Positions 7,700 to 14,330 are shown, numbered from the stretch's first letter. The stretch is 14,330 nt of DNA from Chloroflexota bacterium (GCA_022562335.1 JADFPM010000036.1:1-14330), one strand, 5' to 3'. A program made the numbers and translations. Notes: generated by a model not told the origin, from the sequence alone.

Positions 7700-8569
7700 G
7701 TGAACGACTTAGAGTATGGCTACCTGAAATCCAAGATATTGAGCCTGACCGGTATCAACTTGGATAATTACAAATCGGGCCAAATGCGCCGGCGGCTGGA
7801 AGGCTTCATAGACCGGACGCAAGGTCTAGATGTCACCCTTTATTCTAAACGTCTGGACCAGAACCCCGAGCTGCTACAGGATTTGCAGGACTTTTTGACC
7901 ATAAACGTGTCCGAGTTCTTCCGGGATACCCAAGCCTTTGAAGTGTTACAGACCCAGGTCATTCCCCTTATGCTCAAACGAAGCCAGAGGCTCAACATCT
8001 GGAGCGCCGGTTGCTCCATAGGCGCGGAACCGTATTCCCTGGCTATGATATTGCGCAAGCTTTCCCCCGGCGGCCAGCACCGTATCTTGGCCACCGACCT
8101 GGATGAAAAAATCCTGGCTAAGGCTAAGGCTGGAGGACCTTATTCGGCCGCGGAGGTGAAGGGAGTACCCCGGGAATTCGCCGACAAACATCTGGTGGCC
8201 GACGGCGGCAGTTATCGAGTTGCGGAACACATCAGGCAACGGGTCGAGTTCCGGCGCCATGACCTTTTGACCGGGCCGCCGGAGTCTGGCTTTGACTTGA
8301 TCGTTTGCCGGAACGTGACGATCTATTTCACCAGCAAGGCCAAGGACTTTTTGTACAGCGGTTTTACCGGCGCCCTGAAAGACGAAGGAGTGCTTTTTTT
8401 GGGCGGGACCGAGGCCCTGTTGGGGTTTCAGGAACTGGGCCTGAAAAGGATCCACACATCCTTTTACCAGAAGACCGGGCATGGCGCAGCCGATATCCAT
8501 CCCCGAGGGGTTTCCCAATCAGCCGTTGGAACTACCGATGCTCCGGGCAAAGTGCTGAGCAAAGTTTAG
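7700..8569 (+). CDS. cheR: Chemotaxis receptor methyltransferase CheR
   Basis: A 289-residue CheR. It has an N-terminal helical domain (YLKSKILSLTGINLDNYKSG, RRRLEGF) and a SAM-dependent methyltransferase domain with the SAM loop WSAGCSIGAEPYSLAM (101-116), the acidic LATDLDEKIL strand and the family motif VCRNVTIYF near 202-210. It methylates receptor glutamates using S-adenosylmethionine, opposing CheB. GTG at 7700 is the start, with AAGGAG five bases upstream. About 30 residues after the catalytic core are not conserved in sequence. No pentapeptide-bearing receptor is in the window to say how it is recruited. Confidence 0.95.
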   Translation: MNDLEYGYLKSKILSLTGINLDNYKSGQMRRRLEGFIDRTQGLDVTLYSKRLDQNPELLQDLQDFLTINVSEFFRDTQAFEVLQTQVIPLMLKRSQRLNIWSAGCSIGAEPYSLAMILRKLSPGGQHRILATDLDEKILAKAKAGGPYSAAEVKGVPREFADKHLVADGGSYRVAEHIRQRVEFRRHDLLTGPPESGFDLIVCRNVTIYFTSKAKDFLYSGFTGALKDEGVLFLGGTEALLGFQELGLKRIHTSFYQKTGHGAADIHPRGVSQSAVGTTDAPGKVLSKV

Positions 8570-8583
8570 GGTGGAAGCGGACC

Positions 8584-9681
8584 GTGCGTCGAATCTCCTC
8601 TAGATATCTCCAGGCAGGAATGGTCTTGGGCCGGCCGGTGTATTCCGGCAACGGATACGTCTTGCTGGACTCGGGCACCGAGTTGACCAAAAACTCTCTG
8701 CTCGCCCTGGCGAAACACCGGGTCGGCGAGATTTTCGTGCGGGACAGCCGTACCGCCGACGTGTTGGTCCATCCCATGATCGCTCCTGAGGTCGAAGCGT
8801 TGGCCGCGCAGGCGCTCTGGAGGCTGGACGCCGATGGTTTGGCCAACGGTACTTTGAGCGACGAGCCACTGAACCACGTGGAGAGGTCCATCAACGCCAT
8901 GGCACGGGAACTTTTTCCGGAGGCCCTGGGCGAAGCGTGCGTCACGGGATGCCTATCTTTTGAGGACTACAAATTCCTTCAGCCGGCCAAGGTGGCGGGA
9001 CTGTGCATATGTATCGGCAAAAGCGTGGGCTACGATATTTTAGAGCTTGCCGAGCTGGGGATGGCTGCCCTGATGATGAACGTTGGCTACGGTTTGGCGC
9101 AGTCGTGGATGATGGACCAGGCCGAAATCCTAACGGAGAAGATAAACCAGGAGATTCCCCGCCATCCGGAGCGGGGCGCTGAGATCCTCAAGCAATACGG
9201 CCGGTTCACTCCGGGAACATTGGAAGCCGTCCTGCAACATCACGAACGTTGGGACGGGAGCGGCTACCCGGCCCGGCTGGAAGGGGAAGACATAGCCCCT
9301 TTTGCCCGCATCATCGCGGTGGCCGATACCTACTACGAGATGGTCTCTCGAAGGCCCGGCCGGGAGCCGTACATGCCCCATGAGGCGGTGGAGTTCATCT
9401 TGGCTTATAGCGGGGTGTTATTCGACCCGGAACTGGTGCGAATCGTCACCCGGCTGGTGCCGCTTTATCCCACGGGCACCACGGTGAGAGTCAACACCGG
9501 CGAATTGGGCATCATTTCCGACGCGAATCTGGGCCACATAGGCCGGCCCGTGGTCCGGGTCTGCTTCAACTCGGAAAGCGGGACCCTGGCCAAACCGTAT
9601 GACATGAACCTGGCGGAACCCAGGCACCAGCACCGGCTGGTGGAAACGGTAAACGCTCATCTCCCCCTGCTTGAGGAATGA
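8584..9681 (+). CDS. Degenerate HD-GYP domain protein
   Basis: A 365-residue soluble protein. The N-terminal segment (ISSRYLQAGMVLGRPVYSGN, then LLDSGTELTKNSLLALAK) is the leader found before many HD-GYP cyclic-di-GMP phosphodiesterase domains. The C-terminal domain keeps RHPE (His194), HHERWDGSGYP (219-229) and IIAVADTYYEM (Asp248). The metal-binding residues that define the family are lost: the first His is Gln133, and the HD of HDIGK is Met165-Asn166 in MMNVGYG. It is therefore probably not an active phosphodiesterase and may be a cyclic-di-GMP or protein-binding module. I chose GTG at 8584 because it begins the conserved leader and has GGTGGAAG upstream. A longer frame from 8305 runs inside cheR. 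The end overlaps the next gene as ATGA. Confidence 0.82.
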   Translation: MRRISSRYLQAGMVLGRPVYSGNGYVLLDSGTELTKNSLLALAKHRVGEIFVRDSRTADVLVHPMIAPEVEALAAQALWRLDADGLANGTLSDEPLNHVERSINAMARELFPEALGEACVTGCLSFEDYKFLQPAKVAGLCICIGKSVGYDILELAELGMAALMMNVGYGLAQSWMMDQAEILTEKINQEIPRHPERGAEILKQYGRFTPGTLEAVLQHHERWDGSGYPARLEGEDIAPFARIIAVADTYYEMVSRRPGREPYMPHEAVEFILAYSGVLFDPELVRIVTRLVPLYPTGTTVRVNTGELGIISDANLGHIGRPVVRVCFNSESGTLAKPYDMNLAEPRHQHRLVETVNAHLPLLEE

Positions 9682-10109
9682 TGCAAGATAGCGACAAAAT
9701 ATTATCCCAAAACGAGATAGACGCCATGCTGGCGGGCGGGTCAATGCCCACACCGGCCGTGGCAGAGCCCCCGCCGGCTCCGGAAGCTCCGCCCACCGTA
9801 GATCAGGCCGTCCAGTCGTTCCCGGCAAACCCAGCAGCACCGGGGGCGCCGCCTTCCGGTTTCTCACCTGGCGACGGCGGCGACTCGGCACAACTGCAAC
9901 AGCAGGTGCAAGGGTTGACCGCCCAGCTTCAAGATCTCTCCCGCAAGGTAGACGAGATCGTATCCGGTTTGCAGGCCACGGTGGGTTTCAACGCCCAGGG
10001 GACCTTCACCTGCAATTCGTGCAGCGCCCACGGCCAGGTAGCCGCTCGGCTGACGTGCACGGCCTGCGGCACCGAAGACTGGTGGGGGTGGTTCCCGCCT
10101 CAACAATAG
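9678..10109 (+). CDS. Zinc-ribbon protein with FliM-like CheY-binding peptide
   Basis: A 143-residue protein with no family I can name. Residues 8-20, ILSQNEIDAMLAG, closely match the N-terminal CheY-P-docking peptide of FliM/FliY (E. coli FliM: ILSQAEIDALLNG). A Pro/Ala-rich, probably disordered linker follows (24-65), then a likely coiled coil (69-98: AQLQQQVQGLTAQLQDLSRK), then a zinc ribbon with Cys112, Cys115, Cys127 and Cys130, and a Trp-rich tail WWGWFPP. The FliM middle domain and the SpoA/FliN domain are absent, so it cannot be a switch-ring subunit. The start ATG overlaps the HD-GYP stop (ATGA); a second ATG at 9681 would drop one residue. Position between che genes and the peptide suggest that it binds CheY-P and relays the signal to another partner. 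Confidence 0.8.
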   Translation: MMQDSDKILSQNEIDAMLAGGSMPTPAVAEPPPAPEAPPTVDQAVQSFPANPAAPGAPPSGFSPGDGGDSAQLQQQVQGLTAQLQDLSRKVDEIVSGLQATVGFNAQGTFTCNSCSAHGQVAARLTCTACGTEDWWGWFPPQQ

Positions 10110-10162
10110 GGTTTCGGCGCCACACAATATATTTAACCACCGGGTCGGGCCAAACGTTCTTT

Positions 10163-10198
10163 CGACCATAAAAACGGGCACGACCATAAAAACGGGCA
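10163..10198 (+). repeat. Perfect 18-bp tandem duplication upstream of cheX
   Basis: Two identical adjacent copies of CGACCATAAAAACGGGCA (10163-10180 and 10181-10198), with CGACA continuing after the second. They lie in the 164-base gap between the zinc-ribbon gene and cheX, the longest gap in the chemotaxis run. The rest of that gap holds an AT-rich patch (AATATATTTAA, 10126-10136) but no promoter or terminator I can defend. Confidence 0.9.
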
Positions 10199-10273
10199 CG
10201 ACAACCGGTGTAGAGATGAGGAATCAAAGCTGGAAGCTCCGCACCCGCGGACAAACTCTGAGAGGAATATTCT

Positions 10274-10744
10274 ATGAACGAAGAATGGATCAACTCGTTC
10301 CTCGCTCCCGCGAAGTTGGTTTGGGAGAAGGAACTGGGCCAGCCTTTGGAGTTGGCGGGGGCCCAGATGGTATCGAACCAATACACCACCGATGACATCA
10401 CGGCCATAATCGGCGTGAGCGGCCGGCTGCAAGGCAACGTCCTTTACGGCTTCAGCGAGGAGACAGCCAAATCCATTATCACCGTGATGCTGGGGGAAGA
10501 CTCAGACCAGATCAGCAACGAAATGGGTCTGTCTGCCATCGGCGAGATAGCCAACGTCATCACCGGAAACGCCGCCACCAAGCTGGCCGAATTAGGCTAC
10601 AATTGCAATATCAGCCCCCCGGTGGTCATCGAGCCGGTGGGCACCAAATTCACCACCGTGGGATCATCCCAGATGCTGGTCAGCTTTGCCAGTTCCTTGG
10701 GCAGCCTTACGGTGCGCATCAGCCTTTACGAGAAGCGCGATTAG
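10274..10744 (+). CDS. cheX: CheY-P phosphatase CheX
   Basis: A 156-residue single-repeat member of the CheC/FliY/CheX family, the usual CheX length. The active-site motif is present in the second half: Ser87, Glu91 and Asn94 in SAIGEIANVITGNAATKLAE, followed by NISPPVV. The start ATG at 10274 has AGAGG eight bases upstream. CheX dimers dephosphorylate CheY-P and are often the stronger phosphatase where CheC is also present. Having both here implies fast signal termination or division of labour between CheY and the receiver on ArlH. The 164-base gap before it may carry its own control. It is the last gene of the chemotaxis run; an inverted repeat follows its stop. Confidence 0.92.
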   Translation: MNEEWINSFLAPAKLVWEKELGQPLELAGAQMVSNQYTTDDITAIIGVSGRLQGNVLYGFSEETAKSIITVMLGEDSDQISNEMGLSAIGEIANVITGNAATKLAELGYNCNISPPVVIEPVGTKFTTVGSSQMLVSFASSLGSLTVRISLYEKRD

Positions 10745-10746
10745 AT

Positions 10747-10781
10747 CCGCCGGACGTTGATCGGCCGGGTTTGACCGGCGG
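10747..10781 (+). other. Inverted repeat after cheX, overlapping a promoter
   Basis: CCGCCGG (10747-10753) and CCGGCGG (10775-10781) can pair, starting two bases after the cheX stop. A shorter alternative hairpin pairs GCCGG (10764-10768) with CCGGC (10775-10779). There is no T-run after either, so this is at best a weak or factor-dependent terminator. It overlaps the -35 box of the next promoter and could also act as an operator. Confidence 0.35.
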
Positions 10782-10800
10782 GCTGGGGTCCGCCTATACT
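10771..10800 (+). promoter_or_regulatory. Sigma70-like promoter of the SDR-ligBA unit
   Basis: TTGACC (10771-10776) and TATACT (10795-10800) each match the sigma70 consensus at five of six positions, with an 18-base spacer. Transcription would start near 10807, giving a leader of about 87 bases before the ATG at 10894. The position between cheX and a functionally unrelated gene group supports it. The leader can form a stem between GGTGCG (10818-10823) and CGCACC (10855-10860). Confidence 0.6.
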
Positions 10801-10893
10801 CGCCTTGGCCTCAAAAAGGTGCGCCTGGGAAGATTCTTCGAGGGCAAGTGGTATCGCACCACCGCTATATAACGGGGCCGGGAGGCGGGCGAC

Positions 10894-11826
10894 ATGACCG
10901 TGCTGGTCCTAGGGGGAACCGGGTTCATCGGTCCCAGGCTCATCCGCCGGCTGGTGGAACGGGGCGAGAAGGTGGTCTGCATGGACCTCAACCCGTCAAC
11001 GGCAGCATTCGCCGGATGGGAGGAGGAGGTCCAGGTGATCCGCGGCGACGTGACTCAGTTTGAAGACGTCATGCGCGCCGTCATCGAAGCCAAACCCGGC
11101 CGGATGATCAACCTGGCATACCGGTTGGGGGGAGGGGAAGAAAACCCCCATCACGCCATCCGCCTGAACATCCTGGGCATGGACAACTGCTTCGAGGCCG
11201 CCCGTCTGTACGGGGTCCCCCGGGTGGTCTACGCCAGTTCCATAGCGGTAAGCGGCCAGCAAAGCAATTTTGGCAGCCGGATGGCCACCGAGGACGATCC
11301 CGCCTACGGCACCAGCCAGTACGCGGTCTGCAAAGCTTTCAACGAGTTCCAAGCCCAGCAATACATCCAGAACCACGGCATGTCCATCACGGGTATCCGC
11401 CCGGCCAACGTCACCGGTCCTGACAAGGTCCGGGGCTCCACAGACCACGTCCAGTGCATCACCCTGCCCGCGGCGGGAGAACCCGTACGGTTTCCTTACA
11501 AATCCATGATGCGGCTCCCCATCCACGTGGAAGATATCTCCGAGGCCTTTGCCCGGGTCCTCCTCTCCGACTCTCCCCACCACTCTATCTACAATTCCGG
11601 AGGCACTCCCATCAGCCTGGGAGACCTGGCCGATATGGTGCGCGGGTTTCTCCCCGGCGCCCAGATAGAGTTCGACGATGAGGGCGGGCTGGAACGGTCG
11701 GGCAACTACCTGGTGGACAACAGCCGGTTGATGGATGAGTTCGAGCTGGAGTACGCGCCTTTCCCCAGCCGGGTACGGGAGATAATCAACGATATACGCC
11801 GGGACAACGGGCTGCCGCTCGTGTAG
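10894..11826 (+). CDS. NAD-dependent epimerase/dehydratase family protein (extended SDR)
   Basis: A 310-residue extended short-chain dehydrogenase/reductase. It has the Rossmann motif GGTGFIG (7-13), an acidic Asp31 after the second strand that favours NAD over NADP, the catalytic Ser in YASSIAVSG (115/116), and the YxxxK pair Tyr143/Lys147 in QYAVCK. The C-terminal region (IHVEDISEAFARVL, then IYNSGGTPISLGDLA) is typical of the sugar-epimerase branch. The substrate cannot be read from sequence. Its neighbours are ring-cleavage dioxygenase subunits, so a role in oxidising or reducing an aromatic-pathway or sugar-like intermediate is possible. ATG at 10894 has GGAGG (10881-10885) at good distance. 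It is the first gene downstream of the predicted promoter. Confidence 0.88.
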   Translation: MTVLVLGGTGFIGPRLIRRLVERGEKVVCMDLNPSTAAFAGWEEEVQVIRGDVTQFEDVMRAVIEAKPGRMINLAYRLGGGEENPHHAIRLNILGMDNCFEAARLYGVPRVVYASSIAVSGQQSNFGSRMATEDDPAYGTSQYAVCKAFNEFQAQQYIQNHGMSITGIRPANVTGPDKVRGSTDHVQCITLPAAGEPVRFPYKSMMRLPIHVEDISEAFARVLLSDSPHHSIYNSGGTPISLGDLADMVRGFLPGAQIEFDDEGGLERSGNYLVDNSRLMDEFELEYAPFPSRVREIINDIRRDNGLPLV

Positions 11827-11894
11827 GTTTCAAATAAATCACCCGGCACGGAAGTCCGGCCCCAGATGACCGGTATCATTGATCTGGAGGAGCC

Positions 11895-12716
11895 ATGGCC
11901 AAGCTGGTCGCCGCCTTTGGAACGCCCCACGGTCCAATGTTGCCCCACGAGGTGGCCCAGGCGCCGGGTAAACTGCGGGTGGAATCGCTGTTCAACGACG
12001 TGCGGGCACGTCTGGAAGCCGCCGCCCCGGACATCATCATCGAGGTTGCCGCCGACCACTTCACCAACTTCTTCTACAACAACCTGCCCCAGTTCTGCTT
12101 GGGCGCGATCGAAGAGGCGGAGGGCCCTGCCGAAACCTATTGTGAGATGCCTCACCGCGTTGTAAAAAGCGATCCGGTCTTGGCCCAAGCTTTTCTGCGC
12201 CACGCCCTCAAATCCAAGTTCGACCTGGGGGTGGCCCAGGAATTAAGGCTGGACCACTCGATCCTGGTGCCGCTGCACTTTTTGACCCCATCCATGGAGA
12301 TACCCGTGGTGCCCCTGTACGTCAACGGTCTGGCCCCTCCCTTGCCCGCCGCTCAGCGGTGCCTTGCCCTGGGCCGCATCCTGGGGGATTTCATACGTGG
12401 ATGGAACCCCGGGCAGCCGGGGGAGCCTGAGAAGCGGGTGGCAATATTGGCCAGCGGGTCATTTTCCCTGGAGGTGGGCGGTCCCAAGATGGGCTGGACC
12501 GATGAGGGATGGATGGACGCGGTGACCGGTTCGCTACACAAGGGAGACTACCGGAGTTTGGCCCGCCGGGCCACCGAGCAGCGGATGGTGGCTGCCGGCA
12601 ACGTCAGCGGTGAATTGCTCTGCTGGATAACCATGACCGGCGCTTTGGGCGCCACCAAACCCAGCTATCTGGAAACCGAAGGCGGCGGCGGGTTCGCGGC
12701 CTGGCAGTTGGAGTGA
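11895..12716 (+). CDS. LigB-like extradiol ring-cleavage dioxygenase, catalytic subunit
   Basis: A 273-residue member of the class III (LigB-type) extradiol dioxygenases, which open catechol-type rings with non-heme iron. By motif alignment with protocatechuate 4,5-dioxygenase LigB, the three iron ligands are present: His12 (TPHGP), His55 (AADHFTNFF) and Glu240 (SGELLCWITMTGAL). The LDHS histidine (His121) is also kept. The catalytic acid/base His of the GGMSH motif is replaced: the motif reads GSFSLEVGGP, with Leu192 at that position. The protein may therefore catalyse a different or weaker reaction. The start ATG at 11895 follows GGAGGAG. The ligA-like gene follows immediately, as in the LigAB heterodimer. 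Confidence 0.86.
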   Translation: MAKLVAAFGTPHGPMLPHEVAQAPGKLRVESLFNDVRARLEAAAPDIIIEVAADHFTNFFYNNLPQFCLGAIEEAEGPAETYCEMPHRVVKSDPVLAQAFLRHALKSKFDLGVAQELRLDHSILVPLHFLTPSMEIPVVPLYVNGLAPPLPAAQRCLALGRILGDFIRGWNPGQPGEPEKRVAILASGSFSLEVGGPKMGWTDEGWMDAVTGSLHKGDYRSLARRATEQRMVAAGNVSGELLCWITMTGALGATKPSYLETEGGGGFAAWQLE

Positions 12717-12721
12717 CCGGC

Positions 12722-12991
12722 ATGAGCATCTACTCGATCAACAAGATGTTTTACACGCTGGAAAACGATGCGGATTTCCGTCAGCGGATGCTGGCCGACC
12801 CCACCAAGGCATTGGGCGAATATTCCATCACCGCACCGGAGATGGACGCCCTCACCAGGGGGGACGTGGAAAAACTTTTCCAGATGGGCGTCCATCCATT
12901 TCTGTTAAACAGCATGTCCCGCCACCAGCTCTTCGGCGTCAATAGAGGCAACTACCTGCCCAGGATCCGGGGAGAGGAAAAACCTGGCTAG
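12722..12991 (+). CDS. LigA-like small subunit of extradiol dioxygenase
   Basis: An 89-residue LigA-family protein. LigA-type subunits cap the active site of LigB in the heterodimeric enzyme. Matching features: YSINKMFYTLENDADFRQRM, the LADPTKALGEY block, and DVEKLFQMGVHPFLLNSMSR near the C-terminus, which resembles the usual GVHPYLL motif. I chose ATG at 12722 because GGAG (12710-12713) sits eight bases upstream. A GTG at 12713, overlapping the ligB-like stop, would add three residues. It lies five bases after the ligB-like stop, so the two subunits should be co-translated. No terminator on this strand is obvious downstream. Confidence 0.88.
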   Translation: MSIYSINKMFYTLENDADFRQRMLADPTKALGEYSITAPEMDALTRGDVEKLFQMGVHPFLLNSMSRHQLFGVNRGNYLPRIRGEEKPG

Positions 12992-13036
12992 CCCGATCCC
13001 TACGATTCACTCTGACGCCAAACGCCCCAGTGTATG

Positions 13037-13063
13037 AAAAAAAGTGGGCCGTGCTGGCGGCCC
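13037..13063 (-). terminator. Intrinsic terminator for the - strand regulator gene
   Basis: Read on the - strand, GGGCCG (complement of 13058-13063) pairs with CGGCCC (complement of 13046-13051) across a six-base loop. AC and then seven T (complement of 13037-13043) follow. This is the standard rho-independent layout. It lies about 150 bases past the stop of the LuxR-type gene. On the + strand the hairpin has no T-run after it, so it should act mainly on leftward transcription. Confidence 0.6.
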
Positions 13064-13167
13064 CAAAACCTTAGTACTTCGCTTGATTTGGACGGGGAGA
13101 CGGGGGAGGGTGGATCTATACCGGAAACACGGAATCGCCGTCTTTGTTGCGACGACCTTGCCTTACC

Positions 13168-13195
13168 GACGTCCATTAAACCCATCCTGGACGTC
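13168..13195. repeat. 7-bp inverted repeat between ligA-like and LuxR-type genes
   Basis: GACGTCC (13168-13174) and GGACGTC (13189-13195) are perfect inverted copies separated by 14 bases, 16 bases past the stop codon of the - strand gene. It could form a hairpin in the 3' end of that transcript. The rest of the 219-base gap holds no gene I can support. Confidence 0.45.
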
Positions 13196-13210
13196 AGGAG
13201 TTTGAATACT

Positions 13211-14330
13211 CTAGTTGGAATCGTCCATTAGGCCCTGCTGGTTTGCGTACGTAGCAGCGTCTGCCCGATTACCGGCCCCGATCTTTTCGTAGATGTTGGC
13301 CACGTGTCTGCGGGCTGTGCCTTCGGCGATGACCAGTTCTTCGGAGATTTCCAGATTGGTCTTGCCTCTGGCGATCAGCCGCAGCACTTCGACCTCTCGT
13401 TGAGAGAGCCCGTCAGGGTAGGCTGGGACTGCCTCCGGGAGGGCCTGAACCCGTTCCAACCGTTCGTTGACCCGCTCCATCAATGGCATCATACCCAGCT
13501 CGGTGGAGATGGCCAGGGACTCGTCCAGCAAGGATTTAGCTTTCGCTCGGTCTCCGTCGCCATCCCGCTCTAGCAGCATGTCCGCGTAGTCGCAGCAGGT
13601 CCAGGCCAGTTCGGGCCCGTAGCCTCCCTCGCGGCACAAGGCCAGGGCGTCCTCGAAGTGGGTCGCTGCCTGGTCCGGGTTGCCCATGGTCTGGGACAGT
13701 AGCCCCAGCAAACGGCCGGCGGCGGCGCCTGCAGACAGGATGCCTCGTCGAGACTCTAGGTGGCCGTATTGCTCCTCGGCTGCGGCCGCATCACCCCGCT
13801 GTACCGAAATGAACGCCAGTCCAGCCCTGGCGACCTCGACGATATTGGGAGCAGCAGTCGGCGATGAAAGGACAGCAGCGGCGCCTTCTTCCGCGATGTC
13901 GAACCAGTCCGTCACACCGGCGATGCGGGCGATGATAGACAGGATGGAGGCCATGGATGCATATGGCACCGTCGGTCCCGGGGAATTCAGGCGAACCGTC
14001 TCCAAGAACCGGTCCAAGTAAATCCTGCCTTGGTCGAAGTCCCCTGCCTCGTACTCCAATAGTGCACGGCTGCCAAGTAGGCGGTTTTCCATGGGCATCG
14101 AGGCGAGGCCGCGATCTATGTAATCTCGAGCGGAGTCCCAGGCGCCCTCGTGCCGGCAAATACGTTGGTTAGCGTAATATGCCGTGGTTAGCAACTGGCG
14201 GTCGCGCAGCCGCTCCGCCAGGTCCAACAGAACCGCTGTGTGCCGGCGTGCTTCCGCAAGGGCGCCAACGCACGCCAGTGCCCATATGGTGTAATGGCGG
14301 GCGATCGCCTCATGCCTTGGGTCATCAATG
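13211..14330 (-). CDS. LuxR-family regulator with TPR-like region, C-terminal part
   Basis: The frame on the - strand stays open to the right edge, so the N-terminus is outside the window; 372 codons are visible. The C-terminal 67 residues are a LuxR/GerE helix-turn-helix: GLSQREVEVLRLIARGKTN, then ISEELVIAEGTARRHVANIY and the IGAGNRADAATYA end. The part before it is helical with repeated Ala/Leu-rich, TPR-like units, for example AATHFEDALALCREGGYGPE and AKSLLDESLAISTELGMMP. Large regulators of this layout, with an ATPase and sometimes a cyclase domain at the N-terminus, are common in Chloroflexota and Actinobacteria (MalT/LAL type). Whether this one has such domains cannot be seen. It is convergent with the ligBA unit, so it is not shown to regulate it. 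Confidence 0.88.
   Translation of the reverse strand, partial: IDDPRHEAIARHYTIWALACVGALAEARRHTAVLLDLAERLRDRQLLTTAYYANQRICRHEGAWDSARDYIDRGLASMPMENRLLGSRALLEYEAGDFDQGRIYLDRFLETVRLNSPGPTVPYASMASILSIIARIAGVTDWFDIAEEGAAAVLSSPTAAPNIVEVARAGLAFISVQRGDAAAAEEQYGHLESRRGILSAGAAAGRLLGLLSQTMGNPDQAATHFEDALALCREGGYGPELAWTCCDYADMLLERDGDGDRAKAKSLLDESLAISTELGMMPLMERVNERLERVQALPEAVPAYPDGLSQREVEVLRLIARGKTNLEISEELVIAEGTARRHVANIYEKIGAGNRADAATYANQQGLMDDSN

Noticed and set aside
8305..8583. Long N-terminal extension of the HD-GYP protein.
   Set aside because: It is the out-of-frame shadow of the cheR 3' end; the conserved leader begins at GTG 8584.
10818..10861. Possible tRNA-like element: GGTGCG pairing with CGCACC followed by A.
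   Set aside because: Only 44 bases long, with no recognisable D, anticodon or T arms; a leader stem is the simpler reading.
13000..13185. A 61-residue open frame on the - strand in the ligA-luxR gap.
   Set aside because: No ribosome site or recognisable domain, low-complexity basic sequence, and it runs through the predicted terminator hairpin.

Overview
The window looks like part of a bacterial chromosome, most plausibly a member of the Chloroflexota (Dehalococcoidia/SAR202-like). This is inferred from the gene mix, not from a marker gene: a bacterial hemA, a CheC/CheD/CheX-type chemotaxis operon, an archaellum-type ATPase (ArlH/FlaH), a LigA/LigB dioxygenase pair, and a TPR plus LuxR-HTH regulator. 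GC content is moderately high and coding is dense, with no gene-free stretch above 300 bases.

Layout. (1) 1-1077: 3' part of hemA, cut by the left edge. (2) 1131-10744, all on the + strand: cheW, cheA, cheC, cheD, cheY, a receiver-ArlH fusion, cheB, cheR, a degenerate HD-GYP protein, a small zinc-ribbon protein carrying a FliM-like N-terminal CheY-binding peptide, and cheX. Several junctions overlap or nearly touch (cheC/cheD, HD-GYP/zinc ribbon), so this reads as one operon. (3) A sigma70-like promoter (10771-10800) starts a second + strand unit, 10894-12991: an extended SDR (NAD-dependent epimerase family) followed by LigB- and LigA-like extradiol dioxygenase subunits. (4) 13211-14330, - strand: C-terminal part of a LuxR-family regulator, cut by the right edge, with a plausible intrinsic terminator downstream.

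How the genes work together. CheW/CheA would couple receptors encoded elsewhere to autophosphorylation. CheR/CheB methylate and demethylate receptors, and CheD deamidates them. CheC and CheX dephosphorylate CheY. The unusual part is the output. No flagellar switch gene (FliM, FliN/FliY, FliG) is present. The operon instead holds an archaellum motor ATPase fused to a receiver domain, plus a short protein that joins the hallmark FliM/FliY CheY-docking peptide to a zinc ribbon. My main hypothesis is that this is a bacterial chemotaxis system rewired to drive an archaellum (or related type IV filament). The two proteins would be alternative or cooperating CheA/CheY outputs in place of archaeal CheF. 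The archaellum structural genes are not in the window, so this remains an inference.
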